Shown here: piece after piece, positions 28,406 through 37,045 of the stretch
How the letters are laid out: the number at the start of each line of letters is the position of its first letter
Position numbering within the stretch: the first letter of the stretch is position 1
NCBI GenBank assembly: GCA_003169895.1
Contig: PNAE01000007.1
Coordinates: forward strand, 502,967 to 566,966
Direction: 5' to 3'
From: Gemmatimonadota bacterium
Lineage (GTDB): Bacteria; Gemmatimonadota; Gemmatimonadetes; Gemmatimonadales; GWC2-71-9
DNA length: 64,000 nucleotides
Position numbers and translations under genes: made by a program
The notes under the pieces: generated by a model
Databases searched by the model: none
What the model was told of the DNA's origin: nothing
The model's input: the letters and a program-made list of their open reading frames with translations, nothing else

Positions 28406-30691
28406 ATGCTTCCGATCGTACCGCTGGTTCGATTACTGGGCGCCATGGCCGGAATTCACGGCACCGTGCACGCCGCCGGACACGGTCCAGCCGCAGGCGT
28501 GCACGTGGAGCTGGACGGCGCTGACCGCTGCGCAACCGACTCCGCTGGTCGCTACGCCGTCATCGGCGTGGCGCCCGGGTCGCACGCCGTCCGGTTCGTG
28601 GCCCCCGGCTACGAAACCCGCCAGGTCACCGTGCTCCTCGCCGATTCATCCGATCTCGCTCTCGACGTGGAACTCATTGTCGAGCCGGTCTTCCTGCCAC
28701 CGATCGAGGTTGTCGCCGCCACGCCGGACACCACGCCCGCCGGCGGCGGCGCCAGTTCGTCGCAATGGCATGAAGCTGGGCACTATCGCTTTGCCCCCGG
28801 TTGGCAGGCCGATCAGCCCGCGGGTGGCGCCGACATCCAGCAGTTGGTCGCCGCCGTGCCTGGAGTGGCAACTCGCGGCGACAACAGCACGGCGCTGAGC
28901 ATCCACGGCGGCCGGGGATCGGAAAACCTGATCCTCCTCGACGGAATTCCGGTGATCGGCGCGGTGCATTTTGCCGGCGCATCCAGCGCCATCAACCCGG
29001 ACGCGATTGCCGCACTTGACGTCCATACCGGCATCAGTTCGGCCCGATACGACGGCGCACTTTCCGGCGTTATCGAGCTCGAGACGGCGGCAGCCCCGTC
29101 GCGCACTGTTCAGCTGACGGGCACCCTCTCGTCCACCGACGTCCGGTCGGTGATGCGGGCACCGCTCGGCAGCACCGGCGGCCTGTTGCTCGGTGCGCGC
29201 ACCAGCTTTCGCAACCTTTTCACCGACCGCACCGGCTTGGGCGCACTCAATGGGTACGACGACTTCATCGCAACGGCACACCTGTCCGTCGGCGCCGGAA
29301 CGCTCCGCATCGTGTCGTTCGAGAGCAGTGATCGCCTGCATTGGACACCGTTCGCCGGGGGCGGTATCCAGTCGGCGGACGACCCGCTCAGCGGCGCACC
29401 ATCGGCCCCCGACGCCGCCGACTGGCGCAGCGGCACCGTCGGCGCCACCTGGACCCAGGCACACGGCGCGTACGGTGCGTGGCACGCCGCCGCTTGGTGG
29501 ACCGGAAGCAGCGCAAGCATCGCACTGCTCAGCCGGACGCAGGCCCAGCAGCTGAACAGCACCATCGGCGAGTTCGGCCTCTCAACCGAGATGCGGCAGC
29601 GCTTTCGCGCCAGCACGCTGACGATCGGCGGAGAGCTGCAACAGCCGCGCACGTCGTACGTGGTCACCACTCGGCCGCTGTCGCAGGCCGACAGCAGCAC
29701 TCGCCTCGCGCTGGGCGCGGCTCCGGTCCTCGGATCCCTCTATAGCGAGTGGGATTGGCACGGGCCGTCGCCGGTCGACTTCCGGGCCGGCCTTCGCGCG
29801 AGCACCGATTTCCGCGGCACGATCAACCTCGACCCGCGGCTGGTCGTGAATCTGCACCCTGACCAGGCAACACGCTTCGAGGCTGGCTTCGGTCGCACGC
29901 ACCAGACCGTACAGTCGATGCTGAACGAAGAGAACCTCACCAGCTCGATGGCCGCGCCCGCGTTGCCGGTGATCTCGGTCAGCAACATCCCGACCGCGAC
30001 CGCCGACCAATGGCTGCTCAGCGTCGATCGCCAATTGGGCGGCGCGGTGTCGCTCGGGCTGGACGCTTATCTCCGGCGGTGGAGTAACGTCGTGGTGCCA
30101 GCCAGTTCGACCAGCAGCTTTCTCGTCGCGGGTACACCCCTCTACGGTGACGGTCGTGCCCAGGGAGTGATTGCCAGCGCCGCGTTCGTGCATGGAGCGC
30201 TGGCCATGCATATGTCCGCCGGGTTGGCGACGGCGCTGCAACAGGCTGGCGGGGCCACCTACCACACCGGATTCGATCAGCCGTGGTCGTTCGCCGGCGA
30301 TGCCGCGTATCACGTCACGCGGCGAACCACGCTGCAACTCCGCTGGACGACCAGTGCTGGTCAATCCGTCACCCCGCTCAGCCCCGGCATCGAGTGGCGT
30401 CCCTATCAGCCCGCCACCGGCACCGGAGAGATGGAAGGCGTGGCAACCAACCTCCCCGGACCCCTCAATGCGGCCCGGCTCGCCGGGCCGCTGCGCATTG
30501 ACCTCGGCGTGCGCCACACCTGGCTGGTCAATCTCCACGGCGGGCAGAGCGGAATCAGTGCGGCGCTGCGCCTGGAGAACCTGCTCAACCGACCCGACCC
30601 GGTCGGCATCATGGCGCGCCCCGACGGGTCGTTGCAGCTGCTCCGGGGCACCCCGCGGGGACTGATCTTCGAGGTCGACTGGGTCTATTGA
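28406..30691 (+). CDS. TonB-dependent receptor-like outer-membrane protein
   Basis: A 761-residue protein. A carboxypeptidase-regulatory-like (SusC/CirA N-terminal) beta domain spans ~residues 15-95 (IHGTVHA, DSAGRYAVIGVAPGSH), then a plug domain (LSIHGGRGSENLILLDGIPV, ISSARYDGALSGVIELET), then a C-terminal barrel of alternating strands ending in aromatic Tyr (VDWVY). No STN signalling domain is present, despite the ECF sigma factor downstream. The signal sequence is weak. ATG 28406 follows GGACAGGGG; the frame is open upstream only through the pump gene's end. Substrate unknown; the barrel is short for a siderophore receptor. Confidence 0.8.
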   Translation: MLPIVPLVRLLGAMAGIHGTVHAAGHGPAAGVHVELDGADRCATDSAGRYAVIGVAPGSHAVRFVAPGYETRQVTVLLADSSDLALDVELIVEPVFLPPIEVVAATPDTTPAGGGASSSQWHEAGHYRFAPGWQADQPAGGADIQQLVAAVPGVATRGDNSTALSIHGGRGSENLILLDGIPVIGAVHFAGASSAINPDAIAALDVHTGISSARYDGALSGVIELETAAAPSRTVQLTGTLSSTDVRSVMRAPLGSTGGLLLGARTSFRNLFTDRTGLGALNGYDDFIATAHLSVGAGTLRIVSFESSDRLHWTPFAGGGIQSADDPLSGAPSAPDAADWRSGTVGATWTQAHGAYGAWHAAAWWTGSSASIALLSRTQAQQLNSTIGEFGLSTEMRQRFRASTLTIGGELQQPRTSYVVTTRPLSQADSSTRLALGAAPVLGSLYSEWDWHGPSPVDFRAGLRASTDFRGTINLDPRLVVNLHPDQATRFEAGFGRTHQTVQSMLNEENLTSSMAAPALPVISVSNIPTATADQWLLSVDRQLGGAVSLGLDAYLRRWSNVVVPASSTSSFLVAGTPLYGDGRAQGVIASAAFVHGALAMHMSAGLATALQQAGGATYHTGFDQPWSFAGDAAYHVTRRTTLQLRWTTSAGQSVTPLSPGIEWRPYQPATGTGEMEGVATNLPGPLNAARLAGPLRIDLGVRHTWLVNLHGGQSGISAALRLENLLNRPDPVGIMARPDGSLQLLRGTPRGLIFEVDWVY

Positions 30692-30843
30692 TACCGGCCT
30701 GACCGAGCCTCCTGGCACAACCGTCTGGTCTCGCGCGCTCCTCGGCTGTGACCAGTCTCACAAATTCACCGCCTTCCTTCGCGGGCCTATCGCCGATGCG
30801 ATTGCACCATCAAGCATCCCGACGGTCCGGACCGCGTGATTCC

Positions 30844-31356
30844 ATGGACCAGTTCGATGCCGAGTTCGATCGGCTCTTTGAGCAGCACTTCGCCCGGCTG
30901 TTTCGCTACCTCGATCGCAGTCTCGGCGACGCGCAGCTTGCCGCCGACCTGGCGCAGGAGGCGTTCGTCCGCCTGTTCGATCGTGGCGAGATGCCCGATG
31001 AACCGATCGCCTGGTTGATCACAGTGGCCGCCAACCTGCTGCGCGACGACAAGCGCCGCACCACGCGGCGACTACGACTGCTCGCCCGCGCTCCCGACGA
31101 TGTCCCGCATGCCACGGCCCCGCCGGATCCGGCGGCTGCGATCGACCAGGCCGAGCGCCGCGATCAGGTGCGCGCGGCGCTCGCGCGGCTCGCGCCGCGT
31201 GACCGCGACGCGTTGCTGCTGCGGCACTCAGGCTACAGCTACCGCGAGATCGCGCTGGCACTCGGAATCACGGAAACCGGCGTGGGCACTGTCCTGCTCC
31301 GCGCGGGCGCGTCGTTTCGGAAGGCCTATCAGGAGCTGCACGGTGACCCAGACTGA
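30844..31356 (+). CDS. RNA polymerase ECF-type sigma factor
   Basis: A 170-residue sigma-70 family protein with region 2 (EHFARLFRYLDR, ADLAQEAFVRLF, WLITVAANLLRDDKRR) and region 4 (LAPRDRDALLLRHSGYSYREIALALG). There is no region 3, as expected for ECF sigma factors. ATG 30844 begins the conserved region; an in-frame ATG at 30748 would add an unconserved 32-residue leader. It is co-transcribed with the anti-sigma gene, whose start overlaps its stop by 14 nt. The likely targets are the membrane/Rieske genes just downstream. Confidence 0.9.
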   Translation: MDQFDAEFDRLFEQHFARLFRYLDRSLGDAQLAADLAQEAFVRLFDRGEMPDEPIAWLITVAANLLRDDKRRTTRRLRLLARAPDDVPHATAPPDPAAAIDQAERRDQVRAALARLAPRDRDALLLRHSGYSYREIALALGITETGVGTVLLRAGASFRKAYQELHGDPD

Positions 31357-32107
31357 CATGATCCATCCGGCGGACGAGACGCTGCTCGCGCTGCTGCACG
31401 AGCAACCGGTCGAGAACGCGACGGCAACTCGCTCGCACGTCACCGCGTGCGACGACTGCGCCAGTCGGTGGCGGCAATTATCGGCAGATAACGATGCCGT
31501 CGCGGGGCTGCTCGGCGTGCTCGATCATCCGGCCCCGGCAGTTCGCGCCGGCTCGACGCTCTCGTTCCGGCGGCGGCATCGGTTGCGTCGTGCGCTTCTC
31601 ATCGCCGGCTCTGCCGCGACGCTCGCGGTCGCGGCCGCCGCGACGGTGGCGCCAGTTTCGCCGTTGCATCAATGGATCCACGATGCCGTAACGGGGCGCG
31701 TGGTCCCCAGCGATGCGCCGCGCCCGCTGTCGCCGCCGCCGGCCGCGCCGGCAGCCCTCGCATCCGGCATCGCCATCCCCGCCACCCGGAGGCTCGTGGT
31801 CGTCTTCCGTCGTGAGCCGACGAGCGGCGTCGTCGAGATTGCACGCTCGGACACGGGCGACGTGACCTTCCGTTCTCGCGGGGGGACGACCGCGTATGCG
31901 GTCGCTTCGAACCACGTCTCGATCGATAATCAGGCGCCCGCGGTTGCGTACTTCATCGGCATCCCGCCTGCCGTCCAGCAGGTCCGCATCCTGGTCGGCT
32001 CGCGTGTGCTGCTGCGCTGGCCCGAGGATTCTGCGCGCGTCGCGCTGCCCGAGCCGTCGGTGCGCGCGAGGATCGTGCTCGCTGCACCGCGCGAGAACGT
32101 CCCCTGA
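31343..32107 (+). CDS. Zinc-binding anti-sigma factor, single-pass membrane protein
   Basis: A 254-residue protein. The N-terminal ZAS motif is His32-x3-Cys36-x2-Cys39 (SHVTACDDC). A membrane helix follows near residues 82-105 (Ala-rich, after RRHRLRR). The ~140-residue outer part has no recognised fold but contains FecR-like beta strands. It should hold the ECF sigma factor at the membrane. GTG 31343 was chosen: AGGAG lies 7 nt upstream inside the sigma gene, and the start overlaps the sigma stop, giving translational coupling. ATG 31358 is too far from that site. Confidence 0.85.
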   Translation: MTQTDMIHPADETLLALLHEQPVENATATRSHVTACDDCASRWRQLSADNDAVAGLLGVLDHPAPAVRAGSTLSFRRRHRLRRALLIAGSAATLAVAAAATVAPVSPLHQWIHDAVTGRVVPSDAPRPLSPPPAAPAALASGIAIPATRRLVVVFRREPTSGVVEIARSDTGDVTFRSRGGTTAYAVASNHVSIDNQAPAVAYFIGIPPAVQQVRILVGSRVLLRWPEDSARVALPEPSVRARIVLAAPRENVP

Positions 32108-32127
32108 ACATCATCCGGGGAGGTCAC

Positions 32128-32820
32128 GTGTCTCCGTTTCCCGCGCAACCGCAACCGTTCACGGCCTCACACCGGCGCCGTGCTGCGTGGCGAATCGCCG
32201 CTGCCACTGTAGTGGCCAGCCTGACATCCGCCCATCGCGCGGTCGCGCAACGCGGTGACTCGCTCGTCATCCCGCTGACCAACCGCCAGGCGGCTTGCGG
32301 GCCGTGCGGCGCTGGTCCAACCGCGGGCCTGGCTCCAATGAGCGGGGAGGTTGCGGCGCAGGACACCACCCGCCGGCGGGCGATCGAATACAGCTCGTCC
32401 TACTTCACTCGACTGACGATTCATCGCATCGGCAGCTACGTCGAGCTGCCGTTGTTCGCGACCGAGTATGTACTGGGACAGAAGCTGCTCACCGCCGAGC
32501 GTAACAATCCACACGTCCGGTCGAGCCTGCGAGGTCCGCACGGACTCGTCGCGAGCGGTCTTGAAGTGCTGTTCGCCGCCAATACCGTGACCGGGGTGTG
32601 GAACCTGGTCGAGGCCCGGCACGATCCGGCGGGCCGCACGCGGCGATGGATTCACAGCATCGCCATGCTCATTGCCGACGGCGGCTTCGTCGCGAGCGCC
32701 CAGTCGGCGGGAGCCGCGCGCCGAACCGACAGCGGCGCCAATCAGCATCGCAACATCGCCATTGGCTCGATGGGCCTCGCGACGGCCGCCACCCTGATGA
32801 TGTGGCTCTGGAAGAACTGA
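32128..32820 (+). CDS. Membrane protein with paired transmembrane histidines, unknown family
   Basis: A 230-residue protein with a signal-like N-terminus (to about residue 40) and about four membrane segments: IHRIGSYVELPLFATEYVLG, GLVASGLEVLFAANTVTGVW, IHSIAMLIADGGFVA and a C-terminal helix. Two histidines sit at the starts of helices one and three, a layout that could bind heme b. It has two CxxC-like cysteines (ACGPCGA) just after the signal region. GTG 32128 follows GGGGAGG at 5 nt. It overlaps the next membrane gene (TGATG) and belongs to the sigma/Rieske cluster. I do not recognise the family; an electron-transfer role is inference from context. Confidence 0.75.
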   Translation: MSPFPAQPQPFTASHRRRAAWRIAAATVVASLTSAHRAVAQRGDSLVIPLTNRQAACGPCGAGPTAGLAPMSGEVAAQDTTRRRAIEYSSSYFTRLTIHRIGSYVELPLFATEYVLGQKLLTAERNNPHVRSSLRGPHGLVASGLEVLFAANTVTGVWNLVEARHDPAGRTRRWIHSIAMLIADGGFVASAQSAGAARRTDSGANQHRNIAIGSMGLATAATLMMWLWKN

Positions 32821-33353
32821 TGATCGCATCGTTGATTGCGACGCTCGCGCACTGGTTCGCCCCTTGGCAATCGCTCTATGCCGACTCCAAGGTGCTGGAG
32901 ACGACCGTGACGTCGGCGCACATCGTTGCCACGCTCGTCGGCGGTGGCATCGCCGTCGCCGCTGATCGTGACACGCTGCGCACCGAACGCACCGAGGCCG
33001 GCATGGGCCCGCAGGCGCTCGACGAGCTGCACGCGACGCACCGCCCCGTGATGATCGGGCTTGCGGTGCTGTTCCTCAGCGGTGCCGCGCTCGCCGCCGC
33101 GGACATCGCCACCTTCGCCAAGTCGCCCGTGCTGCTGATCAAGCTGGGATTTGTGACGCTGTTGTGCATCAATGGCACCTTCCTGGCGCGGACCGAACAT
33201 CTCCTGCGCCGCCGGGTGTTCGCCGAGATCGCTCGACCGGCGTCGCCGGACACCACGCCGGTGCTCTGGCGCCGCCTCCGGGCGGCGTCCTGGCTCAGCA
33301 TCACCCTCTGGATCTGCACCGCGGTGGCGGGAACCGCGCTGCTCAATGTCTGA
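32820..33353 (+). CDS. Four-helix membrane protein, unknown family
   Basis: A 177-residue protein with four clear membrane helices (around TSAHIVATLVGGGIAVAA, THRPVMIGLAVLFLSGAAL, PVLLIKLGFVTLLCINGTFL and ASWLSITLWICTAVAGTALL). Histidines at SAH and ATH lie at the starts of helices one and two. ATG 32820 overlaps the previous stop (TGATG). It lies between another four-helix protein and two Rieske proteins, so a quinone- or heme-linked role is likely but not shown. Confidence 0.75.
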   Translation: MIASLIATLAHWFAPWQSLYADSKVLETTVTSAHIVATLVGGGIAVAADRDTLRTERTEAGMGPQALDELHATHRPVMIGLAVLFLSGAALAAADIATFAKSPVLLIKLGFVTLLCINGTFLARTEHLLRRRVFAEIARPASPDTTPVLWRRLRAASWLSITLWICTAVAGTALLNV

Positions 33354-33397
33354 CGCCCGAGCGCCATGCCTTGACCCTCTTTCACTGGATACCGTCC

Positions 33398-33937
33398 ATG
33401 AGTGACCGTCATTCCGATGCCGACCAGTTCGAATGCGATGCCTGCCCGTGGGCCCAGAATCGCCGCGAGTTCGTCCGCCAGACCGGGCTGGCCGCCATCG
33501 GCGCGCTGGTCATGGTCGGCATACCGCCCGGCTTGGCCGCGAGCGTCACTCCCACGCGCACCGCGCCGCGCCGCCGGGTCGGCGCCAATCCGAGTTACCC
33601 CATCCCGGCCCAGGATGGCGTGCAGATCGATCACGACAATCAGGTGATCCTGGTCCGCTGGAAGAACGAGGTCTACGCGTTCAACCTGTCGTGCCCGCAC
33701 CAGAACACCGCACTCAGGTGGAACCAGGGCGACGGCCAGTTTCAGTGCCCGAAGCACCACTCCAAGTATCAACCGGATGGCACCTTCATCTCCGGCCGCG
33801 CGACGCGTAACATGGACCGCTTCACCCTGACTCGATCTGGCAATGAGGTCATCGTGAACGTGAGCGCGATGCACAAGAACGACGTCGATCCCGCCGGCTG
33901 GAGCGCGTCGGCAGTACACGTGGGGGACGGCGCGTAA
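33398..33937 (+). CDS. Tat-exported Rieske [2Fe-2S] protein
   Basis: A 179-residue protein. It has a twin-arginine signal (NRREFVRQTGLAAIGAL) after a 22-residue Cys-containing N-terminal region (ECDACPW), then a Rieske fold with Cys99-Pro-His101 and Cys117-x2-His120 (CPH...CPKHH) as cluster ligands. The full ligand set is present. It should sit in the periplasm, anchored by its uncleaved Tat helix, and pass electrons. ATG 33398 is 44 nt after the preceding gene; the frame is open upstream only inside that gene. It abuts a second Rieske gene at 1 bp. Confidence 0.88.
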   Translation: MSDRHSDADQFECDACPWAQNRREFVRQTGLAAIGALVMVGIPPGLAASVTPTRTAPRRRVGANPSYPIPAQDGVQIDHDNQVILVRWKNEVYAFNLSCPHQNTALRWNQGDGQFQCPKHHSKYQPDGTFISGRATRNMDRFTLTRSGNEVIVNVSAMHKNDVDPAGWSASAVHVGDGA

Positions 33938-33938
33938 G

Positions 33939-34373
33939 ATGTCCGGCCCCGGCTGCAGCTCCATCACACGCCGCGAGCTACTGGAACGGACGCTTGCCGG
34001 GCTGGGTCTGGGCGCATTGGCCGCGTGTGGTGCGAGCCTGTTTACCGCTCCGTCGATCACCGCGTTTACCATCAAGCTGGCGGACTTCCCCTCACTGGCA
34101 TCGGTCGGTGGCCTGGCCATCGTCGACGATGGCGCGCGTTCCGGCGACCCGGTCGCCGTGGCGCGAACCGGCACCAGCACCTTCGTGGCGCTATCGCTGA
34201 TTTGCCCGCATCGCGGCTCCGCCGTGCAGATCTCTGGATCAGGCTTCTATTGCCCGGGCCACGGTGCCACGTTCGCGGCAAACGGATCGTGGACCGGCGG
34301 GCAGCCGACCTCCAATCTGGGCAGCTACCGCATCAGCTACGATACGACCAACGGCACGTTGCAGATCGGATAG
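33939..34373 (+). CDS. Second Tat-exported Rieske [2Fe-2S] lipoprotein
   Basis: A 144-residue minimal Rieske protein with twin arginines (SITRRELLERTLAG) and a lipobox-like LAAC, so it may be a Tat lipoprotein. Cluster ligands are Cys89-Pro-His91 (CPHRGSAV) and Cys105-x2-His108 (CPGHGATF). It starts 1 bp after the stop of the first Rieske gene. The two proteins differ in loop lengths and second-box residues (CPKHH versus CPGHG), so they are not a recent duplication; they probably have different potentials or partners. Confidence 0.88.
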   Translation: MSGPGCSSITRRELLERTLAGLGLGALAACGASLFTAPSITAFTIKLADFPSLASVGGLAIVDDGARSGDPVAVARTGTSTFVALSLICPHRGSAVQISGSGFYCPGHGATFAANGSWTGGQPTSNLGSYRISYDTTNGTLQIG

Positions 34374-34473
34374 TCTACCGCCCGTCGGTCCACCAGCTCG
34401 ATGCACCACGTCGTCCCGGGCGAAGCGAGCTGTAAGTCTTTGTATTTCAATGCCTTAACTGGTGCATTCAGGC

Positions 34474-34502
34474 TTGTTTCCCGTCCCGCGATCCGGTATA
34501 TT
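34474..34502 (+). promoter_or_regulatory. gyrA promoter, predicted leaderless
   Basis: TTGTTT at 34474-34479 and TATATT at 34497-34502 are separated by exactly 17 bp, a canonical sigma-70 geometry. The GTG at 34511 begins 8 nt after the -10 box, where transcription should start, so the mRNA would have no leader. The same 8-nt gap from a TAnATT box is seen at hutU and hutI. Confidence 0.65.
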
Positions 34503-34510
34503 TCGGAGTT

Positions 34511-37045
34511 GTGCCTCCGGCCCTGCCGGACCGCCCATTTCCCCGTCTCCGGACCCCGATGACCGCGCCCAATTCCCGCGAACGGATCGTCCCGCGCCTG
34601 ATCGAAGACGAGCTGCAGCAGTCGTTCATCAACTATTCGATGAGCGTGATCGTCTCGCGCGCACTCCCCGATGTCCGCGACGGCCTCAAGCCGGTACATC
34701 GCCGGATTCTCCATGCAATGAACGAGCTCGGCCTGCTCCCGAATCGCGCGTTCAAGAAGTCCGCCACGGTGGTCGGCGACGTGCTCGGCAAGTATCACCC
34801 GCACGGCGACCAGTCCGTCTACGACGCGCTCGTGCGCATGGTGCAGGAGTTCTCGCTAAGGTACCCGCTGGTGGACGGTCAGGGGAACTTCGGGTCGGTG
34901 GACGGCGATCCCGCAGCGGCCTATCGCTATACCGAATCCCGGCTCACCCGCATCGCGCTCGAGATGCTGGCCGATATCGACAAGAACACCGTCGATTTCG
35001 TGCCCAACTTCGACGACCAGCGCGAAGAGCCGTCGGTGCTGCCGGCCCGGCTGCCCAACCTGCTGATCAATGGCTCCAGCGGGATTGCGGTCGGCATGGC
35101 GACCAACATCCCGCCCCACAACCTTCGCGAAGTGGCCAGCGCCATCGCGGCGCTGGTGCGAAATCCGGACACGACCATCGACGAACTGCTCACGCACATC
35201 AAGGGTCCGGATTTCCCCACCGGTGCCTATATCTACGGCGAAGCTGGCATTCGCGAGGCGTACGAAACCGGCCGTGGCCGCGTCGTCATGCGCGCGCGGG
35301 TCAAGATCGAGGAGAACGAGCGGACCGGCAAGAGTGCGCTGATCATCACCGAAATTCCCTACCAGGTCAACAAGGCGACCCTGCACACCAACATCGCCGA
35401 GCTGGCGATGGCAAAGCGTGTCGAGGGCATCAGTGGGGTGCGCGACGAGTCGGACCGCGAGGGCATGCGCCTGGTCGTCGAACTCAAGCGCGACGCCATC
35501 GCCCAGGTGGTGCTCAACGGGCTCTACAAGCACACCGCGATGCAGAGCACCTTCGGCGTCATCAACCTCGCGCTGGTGAACGGCGCGCCGAAGGTCATGT
35601 CGCTCAAGGAAATGCTGCAGCACTTCATCAGCCATCGGCACACCATCATCGTGCGCCGGACCGAGTTCGACATCGCGGAGGCAAAGAAGCGCGAGCACAT
35701 CCTCGAGGGCCTCAAGATCGCCGTCGACAACATCGACGAGGTGATCCGGATCATTCGCGGTTCGGCCGACACGCCGACGGCGGACGCAGCGCTGCGCGCC
35801 CGGTTCGGCCTGAGCGAGACCCAATCGGACGCCATTCTCAACATGCGCCTCGCCAAGCTCACCGGCCTGGAGATCGACAAGCTCGAGGCGGAACTGACCG
35901 AGGTGCGCGCGACCATTGCCGAGCTGCAGAGCATCCTCGACTCGCGCGAGAAGCGCATGAAGATCCTCGTTGACGAGGTCGAGGAGCTGGCGACCACGTT
36001 CGGCGACGAGCGCCGCACCGAGATCCTCAAGGACCAGGGCGAGTTTTCCGTCGAGGACCTGATCGCCGAAGAGGACATGGTCATCACCATTTCGCACACC
36101 GGATACATCAAGCGCATTCCGGTGACCACCTACCGGCGCCAGCGCCGCGGCGGGCGCGGCCTGACCGGAATGGAAACCAAGGAACTCGACTGGGTCGAGC
36201 ATCTCTTCATCGCGTCGACCCACGACTATCTGATGTTCTTCTCCGATCGCGGCACCGTGTACTGGCTCAAGGTGCACGAGATCCCGCAGGGCGGCCGTGC
36301 CGCGCGCGGCAAGCCGGTGGTCAACTGTATCAACATCCGCGAGGGCGAGCGGGTCGCGGCGCTGGTGCCGGTGCGGAAATTCGGCGACGACGAGTGGTTG
36401 ATGTTCGTCACCCGCAACGGCACGGTGAAGAAGACGGTGATATCGGCGTACGGCAATGTGCGCACCATCGGCATCAACGCCATCAACATCGATCCGGATG
36501 ACGAGTTGATCGACGTGCAGAAGACCCGCGGCAACGATGACATCGTGCTGGCGACCTCGTTCGGCATGAGCATCCGCTTTCACGAGACCGACGCGCGCGA
36601 AATGGGCCGCGCGACGTCGGGGGTCAAGGGGATCGAGCTCGACAAGGGCGACCAGGTGATCGGTATGGTCGTGGTGCGCGAGCGGGCGGAACTGCTGGTG
36701 GTGAGCGAGCGCGGCATCGGCAAGCGCAGCGCGCTCGGCGACTACCGGGTTCAGCGCCGCGGCGGCAAGGGCATCATCACGATGCAGCAGACCGAGAAAA
36801 CCGGCAAGCTGATAGCGCTCAAGGATGTGCTCCCCGAGGATGAACTGATGATGATCACCAAGGGTGGCGTGATCATCCGCTGTCCGGTTGAGGGCATTCG
36901 CGTCAGCGGGCGCAACACGCAAGGCGTGAAGCTGATGAATCTCGATCCGGGTGATCAGATCGTCGACGTGGCCCGCGTGCAGAAGGAAGAAGGCGAAGGG
37001 CTGGAGGACGACGTCGAAGCGGAGGCGCCGGTTGCCGAGGCGTGA
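34511..37045 (+). CDS. gyrA: DNA gyrase subunit A
   Basis: An 844-residue (828 from ATG 34559) type IIA topoisomerase subunit that supercoils DNA with GyrB. The breakage-reunion domain has the catalytic tyrosine Tyr124 (numbered from ATG 34559) in AYRYTESRL. The C-terminal pinwheel has the GyrA-box QRRGGRG, which separates it from ParC, and further GyrA-type repeats. In the quinolone region [15 protein letters not shown], the position usually Ser/Thr (E. coli Ser83) is Gln85. GTG 34511 is annotated because a promoter places the transcript start there. ATG 34559 matches the usual GyrA N-terminus ([16 protein letters not shown]) but has no ribosome site. The stop overlaps the next gene by GTGA. 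Confidence 0.97.
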   Translation: MPPALPDRPFPRLRTPMTAPNSRERIVPRLIEDELQQSFINYSMSVIVSRALPDVRDGLKPVHRRILHAMNELGLLPNRAFKKSATVVGDVLGKYHPHGDQSVYDALVRMVQEFSLRYPLVDGQGNFGSVDGDPAAAYRYTESRLTRIALEMLADIDKNTVDFVPNFDDQREEPSVLPARLPNLLINGSSGIAVGMATNIPPHNLREVASAIAALVRNPDTTIDELLTHIKGPDFPTGAYIYGEAGIREAYETGRGRVVMRARVKIEENERTGKSALIITEIPYQVNKATLHTNIAELAMAKRVEGISGVRDESDREGMRLVVELKRDAIAQVVLNGLYKHTAMQSTFGVINLALVNGAPKVMSLKEMLQHFISHRHTIIVRRTEFDIAEAKKREHILEGLKIAVDNIDEVIRIIRGSADTPTADAALRARFGLSETQSDAILNMRLAKLTGLEIDKLEAELTEVRATIAELQSILDSREKRMKILVDEVEELATTFGDERRTEILKDQGEFSVEDLIAEEDMVITISHTGYIKRIPVTTYRRQRRGGRGLTGMETKELDWVEHLFIASTHDYLMFFSDRGTVYWLKVHEIPQGGRAARGKPVVNCINIREGERVAALVPVRKFGDDEWLMFVTRNGTVKKTVISAYGNVRTIGINAINIDPDDELIDVQKTRGNDDIVLATSFGMSIRFHETDAREMGRATSGVKGIELDKGDQVIGMVVVRERAELLVVSERGIGKRSALGDYRVQRRGGKGIITMQQTEKTGKLIALKDVLPEDELMMITKGGVIIRCPVEGIRVSGRNTQGVKLMNLDPGDQIVDVARVQKEEGEGLEDDVEAEAPVAEA

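Noticed and set aside
34856-36922. 688-codon open frame antisense to gyrA
   Set aside because: It mirrors gyrA codon by codon in a GC-rich genome and encodes a low-complexity His/Asp/Val-rich product with no domain; gyrA itself is unmistakable.
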